Part shown: piece by piece, positions 25,103-33,350 of the stretch
Layout of the letters: each line of letters starts with the position of its first letter
Position numbering within the stretch: position 1 is the stretch's first letter
Assembly: GCF_028446585.1 (NCBI RefSeq)
Contig: NZ_JAPFQL010000014.1
Location: forward strand, 1-42,521
DNA length: 42,521 bases
From: Intrasporangium calvum
GTDB taxonomy: Bacteria > Actinomycetota > Actinomycetes > Actinomycetales > Dermatophilaceae
Direction: 5' to 3'
Made by a program: the position numbers and the translations under genes
Notes under the pieces: generated by a model
Told to the model about the DNA's origin: nothing
Seen by the model: only the letters and a program-made list of their open reading frames with translations
The model's database searches: none

Positions 25103-27202
25103 TCACTCTCGCACAGGCGGCGCCTCGGTCGACAGTGCACCTCCCGACAACCACAGCGGCAACTGGTCGGCGAAGTGCTCGTCACCCTCGACCCCGGAGG
25201 CTCCCAGGGGCACCACCCACCGGCTCCGGCCCGGGTCCGACAGGTCCCAGACATAGCGGGCCACGGGCCCGACGTAGCACCGATCCGTGACGCCGGGGGC
25301 GCTCCCGGCGGCGAGGACGCAGCCCTTGTCCCCAGCGACGGGGGCGTCCGGGACTGACGGGGCAGCTCCCAGACCATCGAGGGCATGGAGTGGGTCGAAC
25401 CAGTGCCGGTCGCCCCACGCGGTGTGACCGTCACGGTCAGCCTGACGGGCCGCCCTCTCCAGCGCCTCCGCAGCTCCGGCCGCCACGTCGACTCCGTGGG
25501 CCCCCGCCCGATGCACCATCGCGGCCCAGCCGATGCCGATCTGGCGCGGCACCGAGAGCCACGTCGCGAAGAGCACCGAGTGCCCCGTTGGCTCGTGGAG
25601 CGCAGCGAGCGCCGGGTGCTCGGCCAGCCACTCGACGAAGGCGTGTCGCCACCGGGCGAAGAGGGTCGCCCCGCGACTGTCGACGTCGCTGTGCCCGTCC
25701 CAGGCGAGCAGCTCCGCACGCACCTGCGCCGCCGCACCAGTGGCCGGGGCCGGGGCCGCGCTCACCAGCTCGCGCATCAGCGCGGCCTGCCCGTTGAGCG
25801 TGTCGACGTGGACGGCGAGGAAGTCGTCGGCGGTGAGCCCGCCCCGATCGCCGATGAGCTCCCGGATCCGGCTCGCACGGAACGGGGACGCGTAGTCCAC
25901 CCCCAGGCCGCCGCCGCTCCGCCGGTCGTTGGCGCTCACCAGCACGTCCCCAGCGGCCATGGCCCGTCCAGGCCGCCAGCCGACCCACTCATGGGCTGGG
26001 TCCCAGGCCGGAACGGGCGCCTCGAGGTTGGCCTGGTCCCGCTCGGGCACCCGGCCCACGAGGAGATGCCGCACCAGACCGGAGGTGTCCGCGACGAGCG
26101 CACTGTTGACCGGCTCGACCCAGCGGGCCAGGGCCGCCTCGACGTCGTCGACGGTCCGCGCCCGCAGCAGCGGCAGGAACGCGCCGAAGCCCAGGTCGGA
26201 CGTCAGCTGCGAGGGAGTCCGGAGGCTCAGCAGCGGCGGCAGCCCCGACCCACCCGACAGCGCCGCGTCGAGACCCTCCTCGAGCCCGGTGACCACCGGG
26301 CCCCGCTCCGTGACCACCACCGGCACCTCGACCGGGTCCGCTCCCCGCAGCTGCACCGACGACACCTCTGCCGAGGCGGCCGACCAGCCCTCAACCCCGC
26401 GCGCCTCCAGCGACCCGTCCCCGGCCCACCGCAGCTGCTCGCGGGTCAGGTCCTGGTAGTCGGCCATCGCGTTGGTGATCCCCCACGCCACCTGGCCGGC
26501 GTGCGCGACGTGCTGCACCCCCGGCACCCCGGGGAACGCGAACCCGACCACGTCGAACTCATCGCACGCGAGGCCCACCTGCTGGTAGCACCCCGGCACC
26601 TCGAGGTTCCGGTGCGGATCCCCCGCCAGCAGCGGCCGCCCGCTCGCGGTGCGGGTCCCCGACACCACCCACGCGTTGCTCCCCGACTGCGTCACGCCCT
26701 CGGGGTGGAACAGCGGCAGCCAGTCCCGCCCGAGCCGCTCCGCGACGTGGCCCTTGAAGAGCTTCGCCGGGAAGGTGCCGAAGAGCAGATGCACCGCCCA
26801 GAAGATCCCGAGCGGCGTCCACGGCTCCCACGGCCGAGGAGCGGCTGCGTCGTCACCCAGCCCGAGCAGTCGGCTCTCGGGGGCGCGGGCCAGGCCCAGC
26901 GGCATACGGTCATTGACGCCGTCGACGTAGGCGGACACCCACGCGCGCGTCTCGTCGTCGAGTGCGTCGTAGCAGGCGCGCACCGTCGACTCGAGCCGCA
27001 CCTGGCGGGCGAAGCGGTCCCAGGGCAGGCCGCTCTCGCCGATGTACTCCGCAGTCCGGCCCTCCATCCGCCATCGGAACCACTCGAGCTGCCAGCCTCG
27101 GTCCTCCGCGGTCACCTGGCCCTGCAGTCGCGCCAGGTCGAGGACGGAGCGAGCGCGCAGGTGCGGGATGCCGTGGGAGTCGCGGACGACCTGACCAGTC
27201 AT
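25103..27202 (-). CDS. Penicillin acylase family (peptidase S45) amidohydrolase
   Basis: 699 residues, an Ntn hydrolase precursor. The expected autocatalytic site is visible: QSGSNAWVVSG with Ser175, which becomes the N-terminal nucleophile of the beta chain. The AGDPHRNLEVPGCYQQVGL and VAWGITNAMADYQDL segments are typical of S45 enzymes, which hydrolyse amides such as beta-lactam side chains or acyl-homoserine lactones. There is no signal peptide, so it is probably cytoplasmic, unlike classical periplasmic penicillin acylases. Start chosen at 27202, where the family similarity begins. A repeat copy encodes DRMPLG in the alpha-chain region. Confidence 0.87.
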   Translation of the reverse strand: MTGQVVRDSHGIPHLRARSVLDLARLQGQVTAEDRGWQLEWFRWRMEGRTAEYIGESGLPWDRFARQVRLESTVRACYDALDDETRAWVSAYVDGVNDRMPLGLARAPESRLLGLGDDAAAPRPWEPWTPLGIFWAVHLLFGTFPAKLFKGHVAERLGRDWLPLFHPEGVTQSGSNAWVVSGTRTASGRPLLAGDPHRNLEVPGCYQQVGLACDEFDVVGFAFPGVPGVQHVAHAGQVAWGITNAMADYQDLTREQLRWAGDGSLEARGVEGWSAASAEVSSVQLRGADPVEVPVVVTERGPVVTGLEEGLDAALSGGSGLPPLLSLRTPSQLTSDLGFGAFLPLLRARTVDDVEAALARWVEPVNSALVADTSGLVRHLLVGRVPERDQANLEAPVPAWDPAHEWVGWRPGRAMAAGDVLVSANDRRSGGGLGVDYASPFRASRIRELIGDRGGLTADDFLAVHVDTLNGQAALMRELVSAAPAPATGAAAQVRAELLAWDGHSDVDSRGATLFARWRHAFVEWLAEHPALAALHEPTGHSVLFATWLSVPRQIGIGWAAMVHRAGAHGVDVAAGAAEALERAARQADRDGHTAWGDRHWFDPLHALDGLGAAPSVPDAPVAGDKGCVLAAGSAPGVTDRCYVGPVARYVWDLSDPGRSRWVVPLGASGVEGDEHFADQLPLWLSGGALSTEAPPVRE
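26894..26909 (-). repeat. 16-bp dispersed repeat, copy 7 (exact, inside gene)
   Basis: GCCCAGCGGCATACGG on the plus strand within the penicillin-acylase-family gene; the gene reads its complement as DRMPLG, a few residues after the YVDGVN segment. Confidence 0.9.
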
Positions 27203-27251
27203 GCCGCCAGCATCACGGGCTCGGCGCAGCACGTCCACGTGATTGCGGGGC

Positions 27252-27257
27252 TAGGTT
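27252..27257 (+). promoter_or_regulatory. Candidate -10 box for leaderless DUF2237 transcript
   Basis: TAGGTT (TANNNT) ends 7 nt before the ATG at 27265, with no ribosome site between. Confidence 0.45.
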
Positions 27258-27264
27258 GGGCTCC

Positions 27265-27660
27265 ATGGTGCGCGGAGAACGCAACGTCCTGGGCGGAGAC
27301 CTGGTCGAGTGCAGCGCCGATCCGGTCACCGGCTTCTACCGCGACGGCCACTGCACGGCCGGTCCGGAGGACCGCGGCAGCCACACGATCTGCGCCGTCG
27401 TCACCGCGGACTTCCTCGAGCACCAGCGCAGTGTCGGCAACGACCTCGTCACCCCGCGCCCGGAGTGGCGCTTCCCCGGCCTGATGCCCGGCGACCGCTG
27501 GTGCGTGGTGGCCGGCCGCTGGCTCGAGTCGCAGCGAGCCGGGTTCCCCGCGCCCGTCGTCCTCGCAGCCACCCATGAGCGGGCCCTCGACGTCGTCCCG
27601 CTCCAGCTGCTCCAGTCCTACGCCGCCGATGTCCCTGACGACCCGAGCTCCCTGCTGTGA
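27265..27660 (+). CDS. DUF2237 family protein
   Basis: 131 residues matching the DUF2237 family along its whole length: NVLGGDLVECSADPVTGFYR, HTICAVVTADFL, GNDLVTPRPEW, FPGLMPGDRWCVVAGRW and VVLAATHE. The family is widespread, cytoplasmic, compact and without known function; the conserved cysteines and tryptophans suggest a structural or redox role, but this is speculation. The ATG at 27265 follows a TAGGTT box directly; the gene is divergent from the penicillin-acylase-family gene. Confidence 0.85.
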   Translation: MVRGERNVLGGDLVECSADPVTGFYRDGHCTAGPEDRGSHTICAVVTADFLEHQRSVGNDLVTPRPEWRFPGLMPGDRWCVVAGRWLESQRAGFPAPVVLAATHERALDVVPLQLLQSYAADVPDDPSSLL

Positions 27661-27787
27661 GGGGACACCCCCGAGCAAGGGCACGGTTTGAGACCAATCT
27701 GACCATTTCCTCCCGCAGCGCCAGCGGAGGTCCGACAATCGGGTCGGCGCCCTGTAGAGCCATCCGAAGCAGCCCATGGAGGAGCCC

Positions 27788-28432
27788 GTGCGAGTCGTCC
27801 GAGTCGGCGCGCCGCGCATGGGCCCCGCGCTGCTCGCCGCGGTCGTGCTCACCGTCCTGACCTCCTGCTCCAGCCCCAACGAGCAGATCGAGCTGAGCCA
27901 GGCCCCACCCGGGGCGAAGGCGACTCCGACGGTGACCATCACGATTCCGGAGTGGCGGACCGTGACGCAGACCCTCACGGCGACGACGACGCTGGTGAGC
28001 GCCACCACCGTCCCGGTGACACCCACCGTCACCATCACCCTCCCGCCGCGGCCCGCCGCGACGTCGACTGCGGCGTTCGACCAGGCCACGGCGCTCGCCG
28101 GCTATGCCGCGATCATCCGCGACATCGGTGCACTCGACACGTCGGGCGGCGCCGGGCCGGGCGCAGCCGTCCAGTTCGAGTCGCTGGCCCGGCACCTCAG
28201 CGCGCTGGAGACTACGGCTGCGCCGCCCGGGCTCGACCCGCCGAGCTGGTTCGGCCGGGTCATCTCGCTGCGCCTCTTCGCCGAGGCGGCATCGGCCGAG
28301 GCGCTCGCCGGCTCACCGCAGGCGCCGGCGCGCTTCGTCGTGATCAGATCGGAGACGGGCGTCCTGCTCGCCATGGTCAACGGAGCCCTGCGGACCAACC
28401 TCGCCCTGCCCCCGCCGCCCCCCACGCGCTGA
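27788..28432 (+). CDS. Putative secreted lipoprotein with Thr/Val-rich linker
   Basis: 214 residues from a GTG at 27788, placed 5 nt after GGAGG. A basic N-terminus and hydrophobic core end in the lipobox LTSC with Cys27, so the protein is probably lipid-anchored. Next comes a low-complexity Thr/Val/Pro region (about 40-85) in which TPTVTIT occurs twice, then a helical domain with no family I recognise. An in-frame ATG at 27776 overlaps the ribosome site and is less likely. It is the first of three exported proteins in a row. Confidence 0.65.
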   Translation: MRVVRVGAPRMGPALLAAVVLTVLTSCSSPNEQIELSQAPPGAKATPTVTITIPEWRTVTQTLTATTTLVSATTVPVTPTVTITLPPRPAATSTAAFDQATALAGYAAIIRDIGALDTSGGAGPGAAVQFESLARHLSALETTAAPPGLDPPSWFGRVISLRLFAEAASAEALAGSPQAPARFVVIRSETGVLLAMVNGALRTNLALPPPPPTR

Positions 28433-28507
28433 GCCCTCGGGCCGGTGAACCGTGCGGTCGCCGGCGTCGTCTCCAGTCCCATCACCGCAACCACGGAGGG
28501 ACTCACC

Positions 28508-28942
28508 ATGCAGCACACCCGACTTCTCGGTGCGGCAGCGGCACTGGCCGCCACCGCCGCGCTCCTCGCGCCCGTCCCCGCCCTGGCGGACGGCCGACCC
28601 TTCTCGACCGACCTCGCCGGCATCAACGAACCGGGTGGCGGTGACCCGGACGGCTCGGGAACGGCCCACGTCTGGGTGAACGTCGGCCTGAGCGAGGTCT
28701 GCTACCACCTGGTCGTGTCGGCTCTCGACCCCGTGGTCGGCGCGCACATCCACAGCGCACCGGCCGGAGTCAACGGCCCTGTCGTCGTGCCGCTCGGCGC
28801 CCCGGTGTCAGGCACCTCGAGCGGGTGCGTCGCCGTCGAGAAGTCCCTCGCCAAGGCGATCCTCAAGTCGCCTCAGGCCTTTTACGTCAACGTCCACACG
28901 ACCGTCTACCCGGGGGGCGCCATCCGCGGACAGCTCGGCTGA
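28508..28942 (+). CDS. Secreted CHRD-domain protein
   Basis: 144 residues: a Sec signal peptide with cleavage expected after PALA (residue 27), then one CHRD domain. The domain shows VVGAHIHSAPAGVNGPVVVP and the C-terminal NVHTTVYPGGAIRGQL, with conserved histidines. CHRD domains occur in chordin and in many bacterial exported proteins of unknown role. GGAGGG upstream fixes the ATG at 28508. It is followed by the inverted pair of 16-bp repeats. Confidence 0.88.
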   Translation: MQHTRLLGAAAALAATAALLAPVPALADGRPFSTDLAGINEPGGGDPDGSGTAHVWVNVGLSEVCYHLVVSALDPVVGAHIHSAPAGVNGPVVVPLGAPVSGTSSGCVAVEKSLAKAILKSPQAFYVNVHTTVYPGGAIRGQLG

Positions 28943-28957
28943 CGCACACCCACGAGG

Positions 28958-28973
28958 CCGTATGCCGCTGGGC
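28958..28973 (+). repeat. 16-bp dispersed repeat, copy 8 (exact; left arm of inverted pair)
   Basis: CCGTATGCCGCTGGGC, 15 bp beyond the CHRD stop codon. With copy 9 it forms a 19-bp perfect inverted repeat (28957-28975 and 29059-29077). Confidence 0.92.
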
Positions 28974-29060
28974 TCGCTCCCGCTCACTGGCGCGGGAACG
29001 CTCGAGCCAGTCACACCGCTGCCGGTGGACCCGGCCGGCCCGACGGTGGGCACCCGCTGA

Positions 29061-29076
29061 GCCCAGCGGCATACGG
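29061..29076 (-). repeat. 16-bp dispersed repeat, copy 9 (exact; right arm of inverted pair)
   Basis: GCCCAGCGGCATACGG on the plus strand, facing copy 8 across an 83-bp GC-rich spacer and 82 bp upstream of the phosphatase-family gene. Confidence 0.92.
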
Positions 29077-29158
29077 CTCAGGAGTTTCGCGCGAAACCGT
29101 TGCGTCCCACCCTTCGGAGGAGCAGGCTCACCTCCACCGACTCAATGGGGAGGACCAC

Positions 29159-30358
29159 ATGCACCACGGAAGGTTCCGCGCAGCCGTCGCCGCCACGATC
29201 GGTGCGGTGCTCGCCGTGCCCCTGCTCACCGCGCCGTCGCAGGCGGCCGACGGCCCCTCGGAGCGAGCCGGTGCCCGACCGGGCAAGCCGCTCACGGTGA
29301 TGACCCGCAACCTCTACCTCGGGGCCGACATCAACCGGCCGGTCCGCGCGGCGCAGACGGCCGCGGCGCAGCCCGGCGCGACGCAGCAGACGATCATCAC
29401 GGCGCTCGCCGTCGCCACGGACGCCACCCGCGCCATCGTCGACCAGACGAACTTCCCCGTGCGCTCCAAGCTGCTCGCCGCCGAGATCGCCGCAGCCGAG
29501 CCGGACCTCGTCGGCCTCCAGGAGGTGGCGCTGTGGCGGTCGGGGCCGTTCAACCCCACCGCAATCGCGAGCCCCAGCGCCACCACCGTCGACTACGACT
29601 TCCTCCAGATCCTGCTCGACGAGCTCGATGCCCTCGGCGCCGACTACGACGCGGTCAAGGTGGGCGCGCGCGCCGACGTCGAGGCACCCGCCTTCACGCC
29701 GACCGGCCAGAACATGCGCAATGTCCGGCTCACGATGCGCGACGTGATCCTCAAGAAGGCGGACAACTCCTTCCGCGTGACCGCCGAGCACGACCAGATC
29801 TTCGCCGCCAACCTGCCGGTGTCGGTCGCCGGGGTGCAGCTCAACTTCTCGCGCGGCTACCAGTGGGTCGACGTGCTGGCGGGCAAACAGCAGCTGCGCT
29901 TCGTCAACAGCCACTTCGAGGCGTTCAGCTCCTACCTGGCGAAGCTCCAGGCCCAGCAGACCGTGGCGGAGGCGACCGCGACGGACCGGAGCACCGTCTT
30001 CGTCTGCGACTGCAACTCCGACCCGCTCGACAGCTCGGTCAAGCCGAACGACGGCGGCGTGCAGCACAACGACCCCTACGAGTTCATCACCGGGCCGGGC
30101 GGCTACACCGACCAGTGGCTGCAGTGGGCCTCGGCCGAGGAGGGCTGGACCTCCGGCCTGTCCGAGCTCGTCAACGACGCGACCGCGGCGGAGTTCGACC
30201 ACCGGATCGACATGATCTTCTCCCACACGCTCGACGGGGACCCGCTCCTGGTGGACGACGGCTTCATCACCGGCGACGAGGTCACCGACCGCGACGCGAC
30301 GACCGGTCTGTGGCCGTCCGACCACGCCGGTGTCGTGCTCCGTCTGCGGGGGTGGTGA
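29159..30358 (+). CDS. Secreted endonuclease/exonuclease/phosphatase-family protein
   Basis: 399 residues. The Sec signal peptide ends near SQAA (about 29). The EEP fold motifs follow in order: TRNLYLGADI, GLQEVALW (metal-binding Glu), FVNSHFEAF, VCDCNSDP, DHRIDMIF and the final LWPSDHAGVV with the catalytic Asp-His. Such proteins cleave phosphodiesters (DNases, sphingomyelinases, phosphoinositide phosphatases); the substrate here is not clear. GGGAGGA before the ATG supports the start. It may scavenge phosphate or nucleic acid outside the cell. Confidence 0.87.
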   Translation: MHHGRFRAAVAATIGAVLAVPLLTAPSQAADGPSERAGARPGKPLTVMTRNLYLGADINRPVRAAQTAAAQPGATQQTIITALAVATDATRAIVDQTNFPVRSKLLAAEIAAAEPDLVGLQEVALWRSGPFNPTAIASPSATTVDYDFLQILLDELDALGADYDAVKVGARADVEAPAFTPTGQNMRNVRLTMRDVILKKADNSFRVTAEHDQIFAANLPVSVAGVQLNFSRGYQWVDVLAGKQQLRFVNSHFEAFSSYLAKLQAQQTVAEATATDRSTVFVCDCNSDPLDSSVKPNDGGVQHNDPYEFITGPGGYTDQWLQWASAEEGWTSGLSELVNDATAAEFDHRIDMIFSHTLDGDPLLVDDGFITGDEVTDRDATTGLWPSDHAGVVLRLRGW

Positions 30359-30380
30359 CGCCGCACGGCAGGATGGGGCC

Positions 30381-31391
30381 ATGTCCTCGCGGAGTGGTCA
30401 CCAATCAGTCGTCCAGCGGGCGGTCGCCGAGTACCGCGAGCGCTACCCGCGGCTGGTCGAGGCGACCCGGCTCTACGTGGAGATGGTCCGGGGACTGCTC
30501 GACGACGCCGGGATCAACTACCTCAGCGTGACGGGGCGGACGAAGTCCGTCGACTCCTTCCGCGGCAAGGCCGAGCGGATGGTCGACGGGGTCCCGTCGC
30601 ACCCCAACCCCGCTGAGGACATCACCGATGTGATCGGTGTGCGCGTCATCACCTACGTCCAGGCCGACGTGACGGCGGTGGCCGACCTCCTCGCCCAGGA
30701 GCTCGCCGTCCTCGACGACCGGGACCTCGGGCTCGAGACGGCCCGGGCCGGGCGCTGGGGCTACGCAAGCCGGCACCTGCTCGTCGCCGTCGACGCGAGC
30801 CGCACGGTGCCGGCGGCCTACGAGCCGCTCCGACGACTGAGCGCGTCGGTGCAGATCCGGACCGTGCTCCAGCACGCGTGGGCCGAGTTCGAGCACGACA
30901 TCCGCTACAAGGGCACCGTCCCCGAGGAGCACGCGTCCGACCTCGACCGGCGGTTCACCCTGGCGGCCGGGCTCCTCGAGCTGGCCGACCGGGAGTTCGC
31001 GGCGATCCGCGACCGCCTCCAGGTCGCCATCCCCGCGGAGCCGCAGGGGGACCAGTCGCCCGCCGAGCCGCAGATCGGCTCGCAGGACCTCGCCAAGTTC
31101 CTCGCCGGACGCTACGCCGACGCAGGGTGGTCGCGCACCGACCACTACGCCTGGGTCTCCGGGCTGCTGCGCGAGCTCGACATCACCGATGTCGAAACGC
31201 TGGAGAAGGTGCTCGCCCCCGTCGACAGCGCGCGGATCACCGCGCGGATGGGCTACAAGTACCCGCCCGGCGCCGTGCGTCACCTCGACGACGCGCTCCT
31301 CGCGGCGTTCGGGATGCGCTACGTCGAGCTCGAGGGCAATGCGCACCGCCGCGCCGCCCTGGAGGCTCGACTGGCCAAGCTGGGCGACTGA
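30381..31391 (+). CDS. Small alarmone synthetase (RelA/SpoT-type GTP pyrophosphokinase)
   Basis: 336 residues. The synthetase domain spans about 30-205: DITDVIGVRVITY (80-92), GYASRHLLV and QIRTVLQHAWAEFEHDIRYK with the catalytic-region acidic residues. There is no HD hydrolase domain, so it should only make (p)ppGpp or related nucleotides. It is longer than RelP/RelQ enzymes (about 210-260) by a ~100-residue C-terminal helical region (SQDLAKFLAGRYADAGWSRT onward) of unknown role. Start at 30381, where CAGGAT ends 6 nt before the ATG; likely leaderless. Confidence 0.83.
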   Translation: MSSRSGHQSVVQRAVAEYRERYPRLVEATRLYVEMVRGLLDDAGINYLSVTGRTKSVDSFRGKAERMVDGVPSHPNPAEDITDVIGVRVITYVQADVTAVADLLAQELAVLDDRDLGLETARAGRWGYASRHLLVAVDASRTVPAAYEPLRRLSASVQIRTVLQHAWAEFEHDIRYKGTVPEEHASDLDRRFTLAAGLLELADREFAAIRDRLQVAIPAEPQGDQSPAEPQIGSQDLAKFLAGRYADAGWSRTDHYAWVSGLLRELDITDVETLEKVLAPVDSARITARMGYKYPPGAVRHLDDALLAAFGMRYVELEGNAHRRAALEARLAKLGD

Positions 31392-31455
31392 CCCTGGCCG
31401 GTCCGCCCAATGGATTCGGACTGGACGTCCGGCCGATGCGGAGCACACTGATGGG

Positions 31456-32082
31456 GTGCCCACGTCGAGCCAGTGGATCGCGTTTCTCATCGCGTCGATC
31501 CTCTTCATCCAGGTGCCGGGACCGAGCCTGCTCTTCACCATCGGCCGCGCCCTGACCGTCGGCCGGCGGGAGGCGTTGCTCTCCGTCGTCGGCAACGGTC
31601 TCGGCATCACCACGCAGGTGCTCCTCGTGGCCGTCGGCCTGGGCGCCCTCGTCGCCGCCAGCGCCACCGCGTACACCGTGGTCAAGGTGGTCGGGGCGGC
31701 CTACGTCATCTGGCTCGGCATCCAGGCCATCCGGGACCGGGCCGCCGCCCGCGAGGCGCTCGAGACCCAGGTGGCGGCGAAGCGCGGGCATGCGCTGCGG
31801 ATCGGCTTCGTCGTCGGCGTGACCAACCCCAAGACGATCCTCTTCTTCGTCGCCTTCCTCCCCCAGTTCACCAACCCGGCCGCCGGCCACGTGGGTGCAC
31901 AGATGGCCGTGCTCGGCGTCGTCTTCGGCGTGATGGCCATCTGCTCGGACAGCGTCTGGGCGGTGGCTGCGGGCAAGGCGCGCGAGTGGTTCGCCCGCAA
32001 ACCGCAGCGGCTCGACCGGCTCGGCGCCACGGGCGGGTCGATGATGGTGGGCCTCGGGCTCACCATGCTGGCCCGCGACTGA
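31456..32082 (+). CDS. LysE/RhtB-family amino-acid exporter
   Basis: 208 residues, six membrane segments, with the family signature QVPGPSLLFTIGRALTVGRR at the N-terminus and VGVTNPKTILFFVAFLPQF in the middle. These proteins export basic or other amino acids or related small metabolites. The GTG at 31456 is preceded by CACACT with a 6-nt gap, so a leaderless mRNA is likely. It is convergent with the MinD-like gene, with 3 bp between the stops. Confidence 0.88.
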   Translation: MPTSSQWIAFLIASILFIQVPGPSLLFTIGRALTVGRREALLSVVGNGLGITTQVLLVAVGLGALVAASATAYTVVKVVGAAYVIWLGIQAIRDRAAAREALETQVAAKRGHALRIGFVVGVTNPKTILFFVAFLPQFTNPAAGHVGAQMAVLGVVFGVMAICSDSVWAVAAGKAREWFARKPQRLDRLGATGGSMMVGLGLTMLARD

Positions 32083-32085
32083 CCC

Positions 32086-33180
32086 TCACTCCTCCGGGGC
32101 GGCGGCATCCGTCGGCAGGGGCCCGAAGCGGAAGCCGTGCGTTGCCGACTCACGCGAGCCCTGGGCAAGGGGCTCCTCGGAGAACCCGTCCGCGAGGGCG
32201 GCGGCCACGTCGAGGAAGGCCCGCCGGGTGCCCCGCTGGAGACCGGACAGGGTGGTGCGGCCGCCCGCCTCGAGCGCCTTGTCCCACGGCACCGTCGTGA
32301 CCTGACGGCAGCGCGTCTCGAAGTGCTTGCGGGTGAACTGGACGATGGGGTCGCTCTCCCGCTCGATGCCGTTGACGACGACGACGGCTGATGCGACGAG
32401 CTCCTCGTGGCCGTGCTCCTCGAGCCAGTCGAGGGTCTGGGCGCCCGCCTTGGCTCCGTCGAGGGCGGGCCGCACGACGAGGACGAGCTGGTCAGCCTCA
32501 TTGATCAGGCCCTGGTTCGCGCTGTCGAGGATGCCCGTGCCGGTGTCGAGCATGATCAGGTTGTAGAAGTGGTCGAGCAACGACACGACCTGGCAGTAGG
32601 CATCCCGGTCGAGGGCCTGGGCGATGCGGGCGTCGTCGTCCGAGGCGAGCACCTCGAGGCGGGACTCGGTGCACTGGGACGTGTAGCCGCGCATGTGGGC
32701 GAAGGACCGGATCCGGCCGGAGTCGGCGAGCAGGTCGGTGATGGTGCGCTGGCAGTCTCCCGCGATCCGGTGCGCCAGGTTGCCCGCGTCGGGGTTGGCG
32801 TCAACCGCGACGACCCGGTCGCCCCGCACCGACGCGAAGGTCGAGCCGACGCCGACCGTGACGGTCGTCTTGCCGACACCGCCCTTGCGGCTCATCACGA
32901 CGATGCGGCGGGTGCCCTCGAACGGCGTGCGCACTCGGTTGTTCAGCTGGTTGCGGCGCATCTCGGACAGGCTCGGAGGCAGCCGGAGCCGACCACCAGA
33001 GAGGTCGGTCAGCAGGTGCCGCCACCCCGTTCGGGCCGCCTGTCCCCGCCGGCCCAGGACCGCTGCCTCGCTGAAGTCCGAGGCCGTGGCCCGGTGCAGC
33101 GGCACGACCTCTGCCACCGGAGTGGGCTCCGTGGACTCATTGGGCTCGGGGTGATCGTCGTGGAGGGCGTGGGGTTCCAT
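32086..33180 (-). CDS. MinD/ParA-like ATPase (type VII secretion-associated type)
   Basis: 364 residues. After a ~90-residue disordered, acidic N-terminus comes a ParA/MinD domain with deviant Walker A KGGVGKTT (99-106), VVAVDANPDAGNLAH and LIMLDTGTGILDS. The RRIVVMSRKGGVGK context and length resemble the ATPases found near ESX/type VII secretion loci of actinobacteria. No WXG100 or Ecc gene lies in this window. Start set at 33180, with AAGGG upstream; an ATG at 33198 is also in frame. Probable role: ATP-dependent positioning or regulation of a membrane-bound system. Confidence 0.8.
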   Translation of the reverse strand: MEPHALHDDHPEPNESTEPTPVAEVVPLHRATASDFSEAAVLGRRGQAARTGWRHLLTDLSGGRLRLPPSLSEMRRNQLNNRVRTPFEGTRRIVVMSRKGGVGKTTVTVGVGSTFASVRGDRVVAVDANPDAGNLAHRIAGDCQRTITDLLADSGRIRSFAHMRGYTSQCTESRLEVLASDDDARIAQALDRDAYCQVVSLLDHFYNLIMLDTGTGILDSANQGLINEADQLVLVVRPALDGAKAGAQTLDWLEEHGHEELVASAVVVVNGIERESDPIVQFTRKHFETRCRQVTTVPWDKALEAGGRTTLSGLQRGTRRAFLDVAAALADGFSEEPLAQGSRESATHGFRFGPLPTDAAAPEE

Positions 33181-33350
33181 CGGTGACCCTTCATCCATGG
33201 CCGGCTGGGGGCACAGCCCGGCGCTTCATGGCCAATTCAACCGTGCTCGTGCACAACTGGGCACCCGGGTCGACAGATTTCTTGGCCGGGGCTGTCGGGC
33301 GGCGCGTCAACCCCGTTGGAATCCCCCTCCACCTTTGGTTCACTCGAATC

